From positions 14,138,501-14,202,500 of the forward strand of contig OY987226.1 of assembly GCA_963920705.1 (NCBI GenBank): a DNA stretch of 64,000 nucleotides, written 5' to 3'. Each line of letters starts with the position of its first letter. Position 1 is the stretch's first letter. This document shows positions 1 through 14,004 of the stretch, one piece after another. The position numbers were made by a program, and so were the translations under genes. This DNA is from Odiellus spinosus (lineage: Eukaryota > Arthropoda > Arachnida > Opiliones > Phalangiidae). Below the pieces are notes generated by a model. It was not told the origin of the DNA. It saw only the letters and a list, made by a program, of their open reading frames with translations, and did not search any database.

Positions 1-228
1 TAAACATAACTTATCCAACCGCCTCGGCTTTTTCCTTTTCTGCAAACTTTTCTTGAATTTAGAAAAGTTAGAAACACGCAGTTGGTGAGACCGTGAGAAC
101 CACCTGTCGTTTTTTAAGCCCATCAAAAAAAAATAAGAAAGTCATTATATTAACTTTTCATGGAATCGAATGAAATAAACCCTAGCCAAGGAACTCCACC
201 CACAAACATTTTTCCCTATAAGGCTACT

Positions 229-378
229 TTTGGCGTGACAGTCGAACCTCGACTCCCGCTCCTAAAATATCTACCGTTAGGAGGCGTACAAATCGTTTTT
301 TTTTTTAACTTACCCATTCACACATCGGTAAAAAGACCCAGGAGTAATAGACTTCTAAGGAGGGTTTATCCGCTTCTG
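229..378. mobile_element. Truncated copy of the CAGAAGCC-ended MITE
   Basis: The stretch containing CTACCGTTAGGAGGCGTAC and the right end TTTATCCGCTTCTG matches the copies at 20977, 30679 and 51993. The left end is missing or eroded, so this is an old partial copy. It overlaps a chance open frame at 160-450 that I do not call. Confidence 0.7.
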
Positions 379-801
379 CTATTCCCTCATCGTAGCAGTG
401 ACGCATTTGGTTTTGTTTGGTATCCTTATTTTGCCACTGTTTGCCGTTAATTAATCTTTATCTATTAACTTAGGTGTCCATTATTAATAGTTCCAGCACT
501 CACCACAGGTTTCTCTTTAAATTACAGTTGTTATTTGAGGCTATCTTTCGTGGCCACCTTGATTACTGATTTCTTGTTTTACCATGTATTTTTGGTGATG
601 CATTTCCAATATAACTAATTTGAATTGACACAAAAATCAATTCCGTATATAGGTCTAGTGACAAAGTACAAAATCTAATTTGCCGAGCGAATAAAGTGTA
701 TCAAGCACGGATTAGTCGATGCTCTACTGAAGATAGCCTTTTGCTTATCCATCCACTAAAACCAAATATCTTTTCTCTTTTTTTCCATTCACTTGTTGCA
801 G

Positions 802-3800
802 AACTCCTAAAGAGTGGTCCGAAGAAGAAATGACACAGCTGCGTTCGCTATTCGACCAATACAAGTCATCTACTGGTATAAATCCTTTATTTTTTATTTC
901 TTTTTCCCCATTTTCTCTCAGTAGCGTTAATTGACTTTGAAGATGTATATAGCCCTCGATTCTCGAAGAGGCGAAACTCAATTACGTTTGCGTCTCTTTT
1001 TTTCACGTCCCTTATACGTAAAATCTGCCAGAGAGAACGTGTAGAAAATGGAGTTGAAAGTGGACATTTTAATCGGTATTAGAATTAATCGAAAAAACTT
1101 TTCAGTACGTAGAGACCCCTTAGTTTTTAAATATTACCATCACAATTCGGAGATCATTTCCGAGTGATTTTTACGAAGTATTTTGCCATCCATCTCCATC
1201 CTACCTTTAAAATAAATATAGAAACCAACAGAAAAAGTTAACCAAAAGTTAATTTAAAGTTTAAATTATACTTTCAAGTCCCACACTTCAACAACCTAAG
1301 CCTAACATTTTAACTGCTAACCATCACGGTTCAACAAATTTAGATAATCAGAATCTTCCTTAAATAGCTTTTAATCTCACGCCTTTTTTTTTTTTGCACG
1401 AGAAAGAAGGCAAATGGCATTGGTGATTCGTCACAAACGCGACAAAGTCTTAGCACTCAAATAAGTTTTAAAACTCGAACAAACATTTCATATAATTGTG
1501 GAAAGATTAGGAGACTTAACCGAAAGGGTTGGCACAAGTCTGTTAAAGTCAGGGAATTCCAAACTGGATCGGGAAAAGTCAATGAATTTTTAAATTATCA
1601 GAACTTTCGAAAATTTTAGATATGTGAAATGGGTCATGTAAACATTTTGTAGATGGTCAGGGGTATTAGAAAATGAAATATAGGGGGGGGGGGGGGCAAC
1701 CAAACGTAAAATTAACCACTCCTTTCAAATATTCTCCCTGTTATATCAGACATCCTAGCCCGAATATTGGAGAACCTTAGCGTGGTGCGCTCGAAAGCTC
1801 GCGTCGTGGACAAACTCTTGGAGTTGGGATTGGTCAGCGACCGGAAGGAGTTACGAAAGAAGAGGGTTTCCAAGAAGAAAAGACTAGCGGCAAACGAAGA
1901 CGATGACGACGTGTCTGACTCTTCCAGAAAGAAACCGAAGTCTAAGAAGACTAAGAAGAAGAAACAACATTCCAGACAAGGACTCGAAGGTAATTGGCGA
2001 GACTCTTGCTTTGTTACGCTCGGTATCTTTCTTTCGCGTTTTGCCAAGAGGATTTGGTGACAATTGAATCTGGTATCGTAAACAATACACTGTACTCGCG
2101 TATTTCGGCGTTACCTTTCTTCTGATTTCCGATTTCTGTCTTTTTGATTAGTTAGGCTTAGCGCGACTATGGTTTATTTTATTTAGGTTTAAGGCGATGT
2201 TTTAATTTCTACAGGGCTGGAAGACATTGTTGAGAGCGATTCCGATTCGGAAAAAAGTGATCGTAGTTCGGCCGATGAAGAATCAGATAATGAACCAGGT
2301 GGTGCCACAAATAAAGCCCGAGCCGTTGACGCGGCGGCCCCATTGGATATGAACAAATTAATAGACATTCTTAAAGCCGTAATCGAGGCCGATTTGAAGA
2401 CCGCTGTGTCATGGATTCGATTATCCCTAGAAACTACGGTCGAAGATCTTGAAGAAGATGATGGTAAATATTAAGAGTTCATGTATTCATTGTTTTGGAA
2501 GTATAAGGGAAATTCATTTTCGAAATCTTATTCGAACCAAGACTTGGCTAGTTAAAGAAATAGACATATTATAGTGTAATTAATAATTATATATTCTTGC
2601 TTACACGATAGGTTTTTAATTAAACATTTTAGTTTGAAATATTAAATGCATGATCATGATGGAAACGAAAATTGTATTTACAGGTGAACCGGAAGCGGTA
2701 CCACTAGTCCCAATCGTTGAAGCCCACTATTCAGCCATGGAATTACCAATTTTTCGTCAACTATTGGTAGCTCTTGGTCTTTGCCCACCTAGTGGTCACG
2801 AGGTAATTGACATTTAATTTTTCTTTTTTAAATTTAGAAGACCTTTATTTATAATGAGTTTTACATTTGTACGTTAATTAGTTGACCTATTTTTAAGTAA
2901 CATCCCTATTTACTATAGCGAGAGCCAAGGCCTAAGACAAAGGAATTTAAGCATATTTTTCTTTTTCGTTTTTTTCGTGGTATAATTGAACGATATTTAA
3001 AGAGGCATAAAACGTTTTTTTATTTCGCTGAAGTTTCTCTTTCCTAAATTTACGATCTTCTTTTCTTATTGTTTCCATTAAATTAGAATAGGTTTAGGCC
3101 CACCCCTTTTATTTTGAAAATTTAAAGGGAAACTACGAACTGAATAAGAACAGCTTTAGAATAAATTTTCAGAATCTGTACTCAAAATTATGAATATTTG
3201 ATTTTTCCTGCGATTTTTAGGCAACAATTTAGTGCTTAATTAAAATTCCGACGTTTGGATTTCATTTGCGCCAATCATATTATTTCATTCTTTATCACTA
3301 TCGCCATTGTGATTCTTACAAATAGTTTTTTTTAAGGATGATTCGAAAGATAATGGAAAAATTTTCACTCGCATTTTTCCTTTAAAAACAAAGATTATAC
3401 GCCGAAAGGGAAGTGGGTGGAAAAAAATAACCGTAGTTAGGCGGTTGGGTTCGCGTTTTGCTAATCGTATCTCTAGCACTTCTCATAATTTGATTTCATC
3501 TTCATTCCTATCCTCGACGATTCTTCTGTTGTTTCTCAAACTTGAAAGGGATACTGAAATATTGAAATTAGAAGATTAAGTCATGGAATAACTAGGAAGC
3601 GGGATAATTAGGCCATAATTAAAGGTCGTGGAATAATCAGGGAATTTGAAAATTATGCTAAACACTCCTGGAATAATTGAATGAAATTGGGCAAAAAAAT
3701 TGAATAAATAAGGAAATATGAAAATTGGGCTAAAATATTAAGGGAAAATTGTAACCCATAATTTGTTCTTCAAGACTGTAACTTTGTTTTTAACAGAAAG

Positions 3801-6800
3801 TTCTGTGGTCATTTAAGCAAGATATTTCCCTAGCGGGAAAAAAATGGACTTTCAAATTGGGAAAAAACTGATTTCAGTCTCCCTTTACGTTTTATTGTAG
3901 TAAAATTGTTTTAGTGGAAAGTTTTTGAAATACGATTTGGCGCGGACAAGGAAAATGCGTCTCGGTGACAATTTTGTCTGTCACGATCCAGCCGCTCCTC
4001 TTAAGCCAAATGAAAATATTCCGGCTGACATTAAATGGCTGCTGGATTGTTTTCGTGTCTGACAAATGTTCCTTGGTAATTAAGCTTAATTACGAGTTAG
4101 GCTTCCCCGAGTTTTCCAGCATTGCAATTTGATTATAATTTCACCCGTGACTTCTTCGAGACACACCCTAGAAATAATTTTTGTTCCTCTTTTGATGATG
4201 ATTGTTTCGCGTTTTTCTTTCGTAAATTTCGAGCCCAAAAACACTGGCGATAATTTGAATATAGTTAGACAGTATGAATGCGTAATTAAAAGGGTTAGGG
4301 ACTTCAAAATTAAATCTTTTTTCATTTTTTATTTCTTCACTCCTAGCAGAGTGAACCAACATTCCCTGATTTAGAACAGTACGTGGGTCTATTTTATAAT
4401 TTACCATTTTAAAAACAGTAAATCTCGCGGAATGGAAAGATCATGCGAGTGGAATGTACTAATAATTTACGTCACGATCAGATGGGGCGCAAATCCGATT
4501 GCGCGGGACACTGAAGCCTTTTTTAAATTTTATTTAGGCCTAGCACGCCTCTAATATAGTTTTTAAATTTTATTTAGGCTTAGTGCGCGCCACTAATATA
4601 GTTTTAAATCGTATGTAGGCTTAGCGTGCGCCACTAATATAGCTTTTAAATCGTATTTAGGCTTAGCGCGTGCCACTAATATAGTTTTTAAATTGTATTT
4701 GGGCTTAGGAGATGTTCAACTCGAATTGGGCCTAAATATCATTGTCGAAATCGATCACTCATTGTTATAGGGGTAGAGGTGCTTTTGTGACGACCTTAGA
4801 ATTTCGTTACCGAATTAATTGTGCGTCAAAATGCCGATTTATTATAGTGATAACAAAAGTTAATATCCCCCCCCCCCCCATTTTACTCGGTATGGTTGAT
4901 TTTTTTTCATGAGAAAATTGATATTTTGAAACGTAAGATAGACTTATTTATTTTTTAAAAAACGAAGTCCTAACCCTTTAATGATGATTAACAGATTAAG
5001 CCTAATGTTAAAGGGGTGGAATATAATTAAGCCATATACTATTACCATTACTAAATCATATTTAGTCCAAAAAAGAACGATTCCATTGTCATTGAATCGT
5101 AATTAGACGAAGTAACCCGTGAATTGCATTTGCTAGAATTTTATCTGATGTTTAGATTGTTGAAGTAATTTAGGTTTGGTTTTAAATTAAGCAAACTGAT
5201 TGCACAAATGTTTGAATAAATCGAAGGCTTTGAGCCTATGTTATAGCTTCATTTCAAGTTCGTTAAGTAGTTAGAAATATGCAAAAAACATTATCACTAG
5301 AAATCGACGCATACCGATTTCTTAAGGGGATTTCAACCTACTTCATCGCTATTCTCTACAAAAATGGATAAATGTCTCGAGGTATTCGCTCGCTTTCGCA
5401 AAGATAAATAAACCAAAGTAGGGGCTCGTACCGATTGGAGCTCTTTGCGCGTCAAATAGCTAGATTTTCGGTGAGTTCCACAAAACAAAATTAGCCACGC
5501 CCCTTTTCTCATAATCGAAATGTTCTTGGAAAAAAACAAATTGTGTCAACATACGTGTTTCACTTTCTGTTTGCGTGAAAGCGATTGAAGGTGAATTTTC
5601 ACCAGACAGTTTTTCTAGGGAAAAACTTTTGCTTCAAATTAAAGTTGAAGCTTTAATCACGCTTTTCGTTTAATAACCCACGTTTATAGGCTTCGGGTGA
5701 CAGATAAGCAGTTATCAAAATTAATTTTATATAAGTTTTTCTTGGAATTTTTTAAAAAGCTTGAAAAATCTTCATTGAAAAAGGCACTTAAAAGGGATAC
5801 TATAGACTCTGGATTCATTTTGCACGCGCCGTTTCATTGGGCTCAGTAATTTTATAACATCCTCGAGTTTGAAAACTATTTTAACGCGTATCTTTATAAT
5901 TAAAATCGATTAAAAATAAGTTGTTTCCAGAGTCTAGGGCGTATCCCTTTCAGCAATCCAAACTTTCACGCGCAAAAAGTCAATCTCCAATATTTTGAGG
6001 TAGTTGATTTTCAGTATAGTTTCTCAAAATTGCTTTGGTAACAAATGGGTGTTCTCTATCTATTGCCGTACTTTCATTTCTCTCATTTTCTCTATATAGT
6101 CTTTGGTTGTTGGCCCTCCCATTCTCCCCCCTGGAGGATCAAAACTTTGTCCTTACATGTACCGCGATATCTTGGGGGTCTGTTACCATCCAGGCTATTT
6201 TAGCTAAAAGAAACGAACGGTCAGTATAAGAGGATAATGGTCACTTTTCCCTATATCCTCCCGGTGCGTTTTCGAGATAAGCCTTGGCCAACTGCAACCC
6301 ATTTTCTATATTTTTTCCTCGTTCTTTAGACCACGCAAGGCTTAGAATTTTCTCTCTTTTGAAAACGATCTGTTGATGGTTGGGAGTGTATCACAGGGCT
6401 GAGGGTTGGAGGAGATATTGCTCAGCCTTTAAAACGAGTTTTCCTCCAGTCTCGCTCGTTTAAACTGAGCCCCCTATTAATAAAGTCCGTCTTTTGACCA
6501 TTTGCCCAACTCGCTACCAAGTAGAGAACCAACATTTTTATTTTTTTTATGTTTGTAAGGTTGATTGGGTTGACCAATGTGTTTAGATATTGTGTCTGTC
6601 CGTTTCTGTGTGGAGTAACAAATTTAAAGAATTCGAAGTTTAAAGGGATACTGTCACCAATTTTTTTCGAAGACTTATGGATTACGGTTTTAGTTTAAGC
6701 CATTTACTAAATTGTACACCTCTCTCTTTGTGGAGGCGTTTTTCAGAAACTTGAAAATTAATATGACCAATTATATTAATTTATTTCTTTTCCGATTAAT

Positions 6801-9800
6801 GACATAAATTAACGATCATTTTCATATGAAAGGTCGGGCTTTCTGGATTAAGCTCTTTCACGATAAAGACCGCGCGAAAGCCAGAACCTAGGTTTTGTAG
6901 TAGTCACGTGTACATAGTGATAACTTAGTATTGCGGAGAATGTTTGATTTAAATTGGTGGCACCCTCATTGGTGACAGGGAGAATGCAACCTAACAAAAA
7001 GTTATTTTTTATCGATTCCTTATCGTTTAATTAGGCCTAATACAACAGTAAAATAAATTAAAAAACAAATATTAAACTTGAAATAAATTTAAAACTTGCT
7101 ATAAAATAGGCTTAGCTGGATTCATGGATATATCCTGAACTCCCCGTATATGGACTAGCAACCAATGACATTGATCATGGAAATCCTGCATCCCCCATAT
7201 AAAAGCCATCGATCAATGTCATTGGTCGATAGTCCTTATATGAAGAGTTCCATGAATCCAGTTAAGCCTATTTTCCGGGTAAGTTTTCAAATTTATTTCT
7301 AGTTTAATATTGGTTTTTAAACTATTTACTGTTGGATTAGGCCTATTTAAACGATAAGGAATCGATAAAAAAATCGCTTGTTTTCAGGTTGCATTCTTCC
7401 TTTAAGAAGTTCTTGTAAGATATCATTTCGTATATTTTAACGGGATTTCTTGTTAGGCTTTTGTGTGTACTGCTCTATTTCTGTGTCCACTGGTTTTTAT
7501 TTTATTTTATTTTATTTTTTTTGTTTTTTTGTGGTGGTTGTAGGAACGTTTTTGGAGAATTCCGGCCCATTTGAGCGTCTACCAGTTAAAGTCGAGAATT
7601 CAGGTCCTCGAGAAAGCGGAACGAGGCCAACTATTAACGGACATCAACGCTCGAACGAATGACCACCAAGACGGCTCGTTTTCCCAACAGATGACCATCG
7701 CTTCCAACGAGACTTCTACCTCCGAAAATCAAAAGTAAAATAGCCCCTTTTATTTTCTGTTTCTTTTAGCGGATACCTTTTTCTTTTGGAACCTATGGTC
7801 ATCGCACCTTCTGCTTGAGGTCTTTTCGATAAATAGTTTTAAAAGTCTATCCAATGTCCATTGACTTTGAAATAATATAGAGAAAGGTAGAAAGAATCTA
7901 GATAAGCGTATAGATGACATATAGTAATCCCTATCTTTTGCTCACAGCTTTTGAGGCTTCATTGTATTTATTTTTTATTTTATTTTTATTTATTTTTAAG
8001 ATTAAATTTGGGCATTAAATTCGCATAAAATTTTAAGATTTAGAGTTTGTATCCAGCTGAATTAGTGTAAATTTCAAATTAGGACCACTTATACGACTTA
8101 TAAATGAGACAGATATCAAAACTGTGAATTTTCAAAATAATGATATTTAGTTTTAATCATAACAAATTTTTGCAAAATTAATCTTAAATACTGAATTTTT
8201 AGCAATATTTTAGATCGAAAATTAATTTAGTTCTAATTTTGACGGTTGCTTTCGCGCCGTCTTTTAGTGAAACTACTTAAAGTTGTACTGTTTCGGATTT
8301 TTCATGATTTCCAAATGGATATTATAGAGCACGTGATACTTTATTGGTTTCGCGCGTTTTTTTTTCTTGAAAGAACTTAATCCAAAAAATCCTACCATTC
8401 ATTTGAATCTTATATTTAATTTAGTTTCTGAATCCTCCTACGCCATCGAGTATAAAAAAATTAAATATATATTTTTAATTTTAATTTTAAATTTTCTTAA
8501 AAACGGCCAAAATTTAATATAGTATAGAAAAGCTAAAAATATAATCCATAGACCTTCGAAAAAAGTGAGAGCCTCACTTAAAAATAAAATTTGTACCTGA
8601 AACTTTCACTGAAATTCTAAGAATATTTAAATACTCTTCAATTTTTAAATCTAAGTTTACAGCACCAATAAAACTAACTCCTCATCATCTCAATATCTCA
8701 AATAAACTAGATTGAATAGTAACCTTAGCTTCGCAGTGTGGTGAAATCTCATACTGATTCTGTTACTGCTTTTCCAAAATTAATTTCTCATTTTCCGTTT
8801 TCTTCACGCTTTTTTCTGTCTTTCGTTTAAAAGTTTCATGAAGTAACTTTTAGCCTTTAGGGATTTGATTTAATTTAAATATAATTTCAAGGTTTTTTTT
8901 CCCCTAGACTTGGATTTATTTTGAGTTTATTCCCAAAATGAAATTTTTATTCACCAAGTTTATTTTCCCTATACTATTTCGTTTCCTATGAGATTAATAT
9001 TGCGTATCAATCCGCCTCAGTTTTATCCTATTAAGGAAACTCATCCTGAACATAAGTATAAGCCTAGTTCTTGTTTTAATCAAAAATGAAAACTTTAAAA
9101 TTTGATTAAAATATGAAACCAGAGTTAAGCAAAACCCATTTTTTTTTTTTTTGTTTTTTAACTTTTAATAATCATATTCACAGTGTTTCTTCTTCAATCT
9201 CAAAAAAACGGAAAAAAAATCAAATCCAGTCGGATTCCGAAGACGATGATAACGAGTGCGTTTTTAATTAAATTCATAATCTATCTCTTGTGGCTAATTT
9301 TCACCAAATGAGAGAATAATACGAAGGGAGAGCCATACTCGAGGGACCAAATTACTCGACCCCCTCAATTTTTTTGCCCAGTTCAAGACGACTGAAGAGC
9401 TCATAGAAATTATTTCCTTTTTCCTGACCCACTGACCTCTCAGCCTGATGTAGGGGGAACATTTGAATTTAACTAACAGCAGGTCTGCTACGACGATGGT
9501 TGAACCACTTCTAGAAAGAACATGACGCCTCGTTTCTAGGGAACCCTGACATGGTGGAATCAAAACGATAGTATAACTAATAATTCCAGTAAAAAAACGA
9601 ACGTCTCAATAGTGGGATGGAAATTATTTTTTTTTTTGCATCCCCACACGATTTTCCTCTCCATTTGTAATCAATTCTCCTTGTTTTTCGAATAACATTT
9701 TTTTTTCTTCAAAAATGGTGAAAATTAGCCCTTAATTCGTATTAATAATTTAACTTTAAAACATTTTTGCCTTTAATTCTGTTTTTAATTAGCAATGATA

Positions 9801-12631
9801 ATTTGGTTATTGACGAAGATTCCAATTCAACGAAAATGCCCGAACCCAAACGGAAAAAGATAATTACTGATGATAGTTCCGGTTCAGAACCTGAGAGCCC
9901 AAAACGATTTGCCAATATTCTTTCCTCCGATTCCGAAACTGAAACGAAAACAAAAACAATCTTACCTAAAACAAAGAAAAGGATAATTATTCAGGATTCG
10001 GATTCAGATTCTGAAAATGATGGGTAAGTTTTCTTTATATGGAAAAATCTGCGTGGAACGTCACGAAGTAGAAATTTTGGACTAAAAGATGAGGATAATT
10101 TGAAAATTGGGACAAAATAAGAAGTGAAAGGTCATCATTTATAACTTGTGCCAGAAGGTCAACGTGATTTTATGAGAATGAAAATTTGGATGAAAGGTCA
10201 AAGGAATGGTCATGGCATTTTAATAATTTTGCCAAAAGGTCAGGAAATATGAAAATTAAGATTAAATATCAAGGGAAATTTAGAATTGGACCCCAAGGCA
10301 ATGAAAGGTCACGCGATTATTTTCTCGCCCACATTCGAGTGTACAACAGCGCGGGAGGTGTGGAATTTTTTGATTAGTCAGAGGTTCTCCTTTTAATTGA
10401 ACGCGCAATTCAGAGACATTTCCGTGATGTTTTGATAAGCAAACAAGTCTTATTTATAAAATTAGAATCTATAAAAAAAAATACTTGAATTTCCTCTTCA
10501 CCCTCCCCTTAATAAATTCGTTTATATAAAAGTAAGTAATTTGGGTTCCCAGCCCCCAAAAACGTTTCCACGTATATAAATAATAAATAAAGGCCGCTGT
10601 TGTACGTTTTTATCTTTTCCATTTTTTTCACGTTCTTCTTTTTCGCGTTTTGATTCACTTAGCTTGGGAAGTAAAGCATCTGGCGACGGGACGCAAAACG
10701 TGATACCTATGGGGCTTGACAGCGAGATGAGGGAAGTCGTTTCTGTCCCGAGGGACAGGGACGCCAATGATGACGAGACTCCCATTGGCTCCTTCACTAG
10801 GGCCAACGAAGTAGAAGAAGAAGAAAACTCCAAGTACAAGGATGATGAATTATCAGCCATTTCGTCCACCGGGCTCGAGATCCCGGCAAAATGTAAGGGT
10901 CACTAAACTCTACCGTTTGTCAGGAACCACCCAAACTTCTTACCGGGTGGATGTTCAACCCCTTTTCTCATACCATGATCATGATTTAGCGAGGCCAATT
11001 TGGGTGTCAAGCTAACCTGCCATGCCACTAAATTTTAGCAGGGTTCAAAGCTTGGTTTTTTTTTTTCTTTTTGGTTATGGGTTAATTTCAAGTTCATTTT
11101 ATACTGACTATAATACCAAGATACCAGGTTGGGTTGATTTCCAAGATATTTATTATAGCTCATTTTCCATCAAAGCATAATTCACTTTTTTTGACACGAT
11201 TTACTGTAAATAGTTTTTTTTTCGGTAAATACAAAATTGAGATAGTAATGTTCGGGGTTTATGAGTTTTTATTTGATTTATTAGCACCCACTCTTTTTAG
11301 TTTCAAGGTTAGAAAGGTTAAAGGATAACATTTATTGATCGCTTTTAGAATCATTTCACGAATGAAGAACATACCCGTGTCTATTCTCGGCTTTCGTAAA
11401 TTAGTTCTTGGTATCATACGCTGCCTTTCTTTTTGTCAAATCACGCAAATTTGATTGATATATTACCCCGTAATTACTCGGTAGTAGAGCCAACTTGAAA
11501 AAGAAAAATTAGGAACAAAAACTAATCTTTTTCGCCCACTAGCTGACATAAGAAAAAGTATAGTTGAGGCGAGATGGCTTATTATAGATCCATTATTCAC
11601 CTCTCATCCCGTACAAAATGTTCGCCGAGATTCAAGTAATGAATTTAGGCCTTAAGGTTGTGAAATAAAGCCTTATAACGGTATTTACGCGAACGATATC
11701 ACCGACAATCTTGTTATTTATTTTTCTTCACTTTGACTCACAAATTTTGTTCGTGGAGGATAAATGAATTAAGAATAGCTTGTATTCAATACAAGCATAA
11801 ACAGAAGGAAATAATAGAAGAAGGGAGACACTGCATATTTTCCAAATGATTCAGTTTTGTAATAGGAGTCTAACCAGGTTTCTTTCTGTATCAAAAAGTA
11901 TTTAAAGTATGACTCTCAGCCAAGCACTAAAAAAAAAAAAAAAACATTGATTTTGGGTTTAAAACTTAGATTAGAAAAAATTATACAGAAATATATACAC
12001 TTTTAGTGCAATTTTAATATCAAAGCCAAATTATAGCAAATCAAAAGCCCTGGCAATTTTGTTGGCAATGTAACACACCCCAAGGTTTTGCGCCCGTGCT
12101 TTCATAAACAAAGTGGTCTGCTTTGGGCGACGTTAATTACGCAACGTAACGACTCGATTTCGTGGCGCAAGTTAAGTTGTTAATTAAAACCGGGACCATT
12201 ATCATTGGCAGAATTCATAGACGGAGGAAAATGGGCAATTGTAAAATATTTCGTGCTTCGGCGAAATGGGACACTTATATACTTCCGGTGTCACCCTTCT
12301 CCTGTCATCATCTTCTGGTATAAAATCTAAACTCATACACTGTCCTCGGTATTAATTGTGTCTCCGCGAACATTCACCCTTGAACCCTTAGCTCTTCATT
12401 CATTCCACGCTGAGAATGACTGAACTAATAACATCATCCCCATTACCACCTTTTTTTTTACTTTTTGCTCGCGTTACGCCTCTTGTCCTACATACTACAC
12501 AACATAATACTACAGCGGTAGCAGTGGAGGCTGTATCCATTGATGTGGATTCCGACTTCGATGATGATGACGAGAAGAATGTCACCCGCCCCCGCAAAAT
12601 TCGTCTCATCCAGAGTGATGATGATGAATAG
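802..12631 (+). CDS. timeless: TIMELESS (Tof1-type fork protection protein), 3' part of gene
   Basis: Exons, all phase-compatible: 802-875, 1750-1989, 2215-2463, 2684-2802, 7544-7734, 9184-9255, 9793-10023, 10663-10892 and 12516-12631, ending TAG; about 506 residues. Splice sites are GT-AG. The first two exons give the block TPKEWSEEEMTQLRSLF and then RARVVDK-like and DRKELRKKR sequence typical of TIMELESS. Exons 2684-2802 and 7544-7734 give VPLVPIVEAHYSAME, then CPPSSGHE joined to FWRIPAHLS, matching the region of human TIMELESS that binds PARP1. The remaining exons are acidic and Ser/Asp/Lys-rich (SDSD-type casein-kinase-like sites, nuclear-localisation-like KKRKK runs). Known family role: with TIPIN it stabilises replication forks and supports checkpoint signalling in the nucleus. 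The gene begins upstream of the window; I could not identify any exon in 1-801. It is the Tim1/timeout lineage rather than the insect clock-only paralog, judged by the FWRIP block. Confidence 0.9.
4519..4710 (+). repeat. 42-bp tandem array in timeless intron
   Basis: About 4.6 units of 41-42 bp, each containing TTTAAAT, then TATTTAGGCTTAGCGCG and CCACTAATATAG with a few substitutions per unit. Boundaries are read by eye. Confidence 0.85.
5791..5950. mobile_element. Short TIR element (about 160 bp)
   Basis: Inverted ends of about 23 bp: AAAGGGATACTATAGACTC at the left, and at the right the complement with a CGCC substitution, ending GGGCGTATCCCTTT. The interior is non-coding. No clear target duplication seen. 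A related end (AAAGGGATACTGTCACC) occurs alone near 6641. Confidence 0.65.
6977..7404. mobile_element. Foldback MITE, GGGAGAATGCAACC family, copy 1
   Basis: Almost entirely a long inverted repeat of two arms of about 200 bp. The left arm begins AGGGAGAATGCAACCTAAC and the right arm ends GGTTGCATTCTTCC. Shared internal landmarks are ATCGATTCCTTATCGTTTAA and AATAGGCTTAGCTGGATTC. It lies about 140 bp upstream of the acceptor of the FWRIP exon of timeless. Other copies: 20595, 22969, 24273, 35926 (partial), 39971 (partial), 55384 (half) and 57363 (fragment). Confidence 0.85.
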
Positions 12632-13582
12632 CTTTTTACTATCTCCTCCCTTTAACACTTGGTATAAAGTTACGCCAAGGCCTAACTCAATTTTTTGAGC
12701 TAATTTTAAGAAGCCTAAAAACATACTAGAATTGATACAATTGATCTGTGCCTTACTTAATGTTAAGTTTTTTTGTTTTTTTTTTTTATAGTTTGACCTC
12801 AATTTAACATATTGTGGCAAAATGTTAAGCCAAGGCTCATGATATTTTTCTAAATAATTACAAATTAATATTAATCTTTTGAAATTAATTTTAAACCATC
12901 ATAAATAAGGCTGAGTGCATGGTTAAAATTTTCTAAATTTTATTATGGTTACAGAGGTTCGCCAAGGCTTAACCAACCAACGCCTAGAAAACCTCAAATT
13001 GAAACATTGTTCATCTTTTGTAATTATTTTCCCCTTAACGTTTTAATTGTTTCATTAATATTTTTAGCTCGACCCGAATATGTAACCCTTCTAGTATAAT
13101 TAATGATGTTGTCGGAGCCTAATTTGAGTACCGTTCTTATCCGTTAATTATAATTAAATGAGCCTTTGGAGGTTTTTATTATGGAAAAAGGTTTTGAATT
13201 TTGTTTTTATTAATTTCGTTTATTTGTTTTTATTAGGCACTGCAATTGAGTGTTTCTGGTCAATAATTTTATTTAGTAATAATTTTAAATTTTCTTTAAA
13301 AATAATTTAGATTAAGGAAATAAATTTGTATACCTAAATTAATATGAACGAACCACTCAAATTTTTATGTCATCAAACCCCAATGATGTTAATTTAAACC
13401 CAGTCTTCAAATTTCCCGCCATTTTAGAGATTTCAAAGAAGGAGTGTGTTTGCGCAGTCTCGCTAGATTACTCAAAACGCAACGCCTCCTAGAAGGCGTC
13501 GCACCACCTTGATGAAGAAGAAGAAGGCGGGCGAGCGTTAGGTTTTGAGTGAATTTGGATTTTGGCCGCCATTAGCTCATCG
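12632..13582. other. Non-coding stretch downstream of timeless
   Basis: AT-rich with no recognised gene, RNA or transposon ends. The first part should include the timeless 3' UTR and polyadenylation site, but I could not place a convincing poly(A) signal. A short GC-rich patch lies at about 13440-13560. Confidence 0.5.
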
Positions 13583-14004
13583 CAGCGTTGCCAGATGGGC
13601 CATAATTATGTCACAAAACAATAATTCGAACACTGAATTTCGTTTGTGCAATAATTTTAGTGTTGTGCAATATTTCACATTAATTGCAATAATTTTGTTA
13701 GGCTGTGCAATAATTGCAATAATTTTGCTAGGCTGTGCAATAATTGCAATAATTTTGTTAAGTTGTACCATATTTTCAATAATTTTTGAATTTTATCCAA
13801 ATTCAAGTATATTTATATAAATATAAATTCCAAATATAATAATGATTTAAGATAGTGTACGCTCAATAACTCGTTTTAAGTTCAAGATTCCCGCCAAAAT
13901 TCCCTAGCCCCGGCCGTTCAGGGGAGGTGCAATAATTCCGCCAAGAATTCAATAATTTTTGAACGTGGATACCATAATTTTCAATTTCCGATCTGGCAAC
14001 GCTG
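13583..14004. mobile_element. hAT-like non-autonomous element with 8-bp TSD
   Basis: Ends CAGCGTTGCCAGAT and ATCTGGCAACGCTG are inverted. They are flanked by the exact 8-bp duplication GCTCATCG (13575-13582 and 14005-14012). An 8-bp duplication with CAG...CTG ends fits the hAT superfamily. The 422-bp interior has no transposase and contains a short tandem array. Confidence 0.88.
13677..13770 (+). repeat. 30-bp tandem repeat inside the hAT-like element
   Basis: About three units of TTGCAATAATTTTG followed by TTAGGCTGTGCAATAA. The open frames over it on both strands are by-products of the period being a multiple of three. Confidence 0.85.

Larger units (their letters stand above)
2803..7543 (+). 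other. Large timeless intron (4.7 kb)
   Basis: Intron between the GHE and ERFWRIP exons; donor GTAATT at 2803, acceptor TTGTAG ending 7543. It contains a decayed GTCA/GGAAAATT-type array (about 3580-3790), a 42-bp tandem array (4519-4710), a poly-C run (about 4867-4879), a 160-bp inverted-repeat element (5791-5950) and a long foldback element (6977-7404). I see no coding sequence in it. Confidence 0.8.

Noticed and set aside
160..450. 96-residue frame near the window start as a timeless exon
   Set aside because: It overlaps a truncated MITE copy and has no TIMELESS similarity.
10186..10377. 63-residue frame in a timeless intron
   Set aside because: Lies between two phase-matched exons in a decayed AAAGGTCA array.
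13545..13820. 91-residue hydrophobic frame with AIILLGC repeats
   Set aside because: Comes from the 30-bp tandem units inside a hAT-like element.
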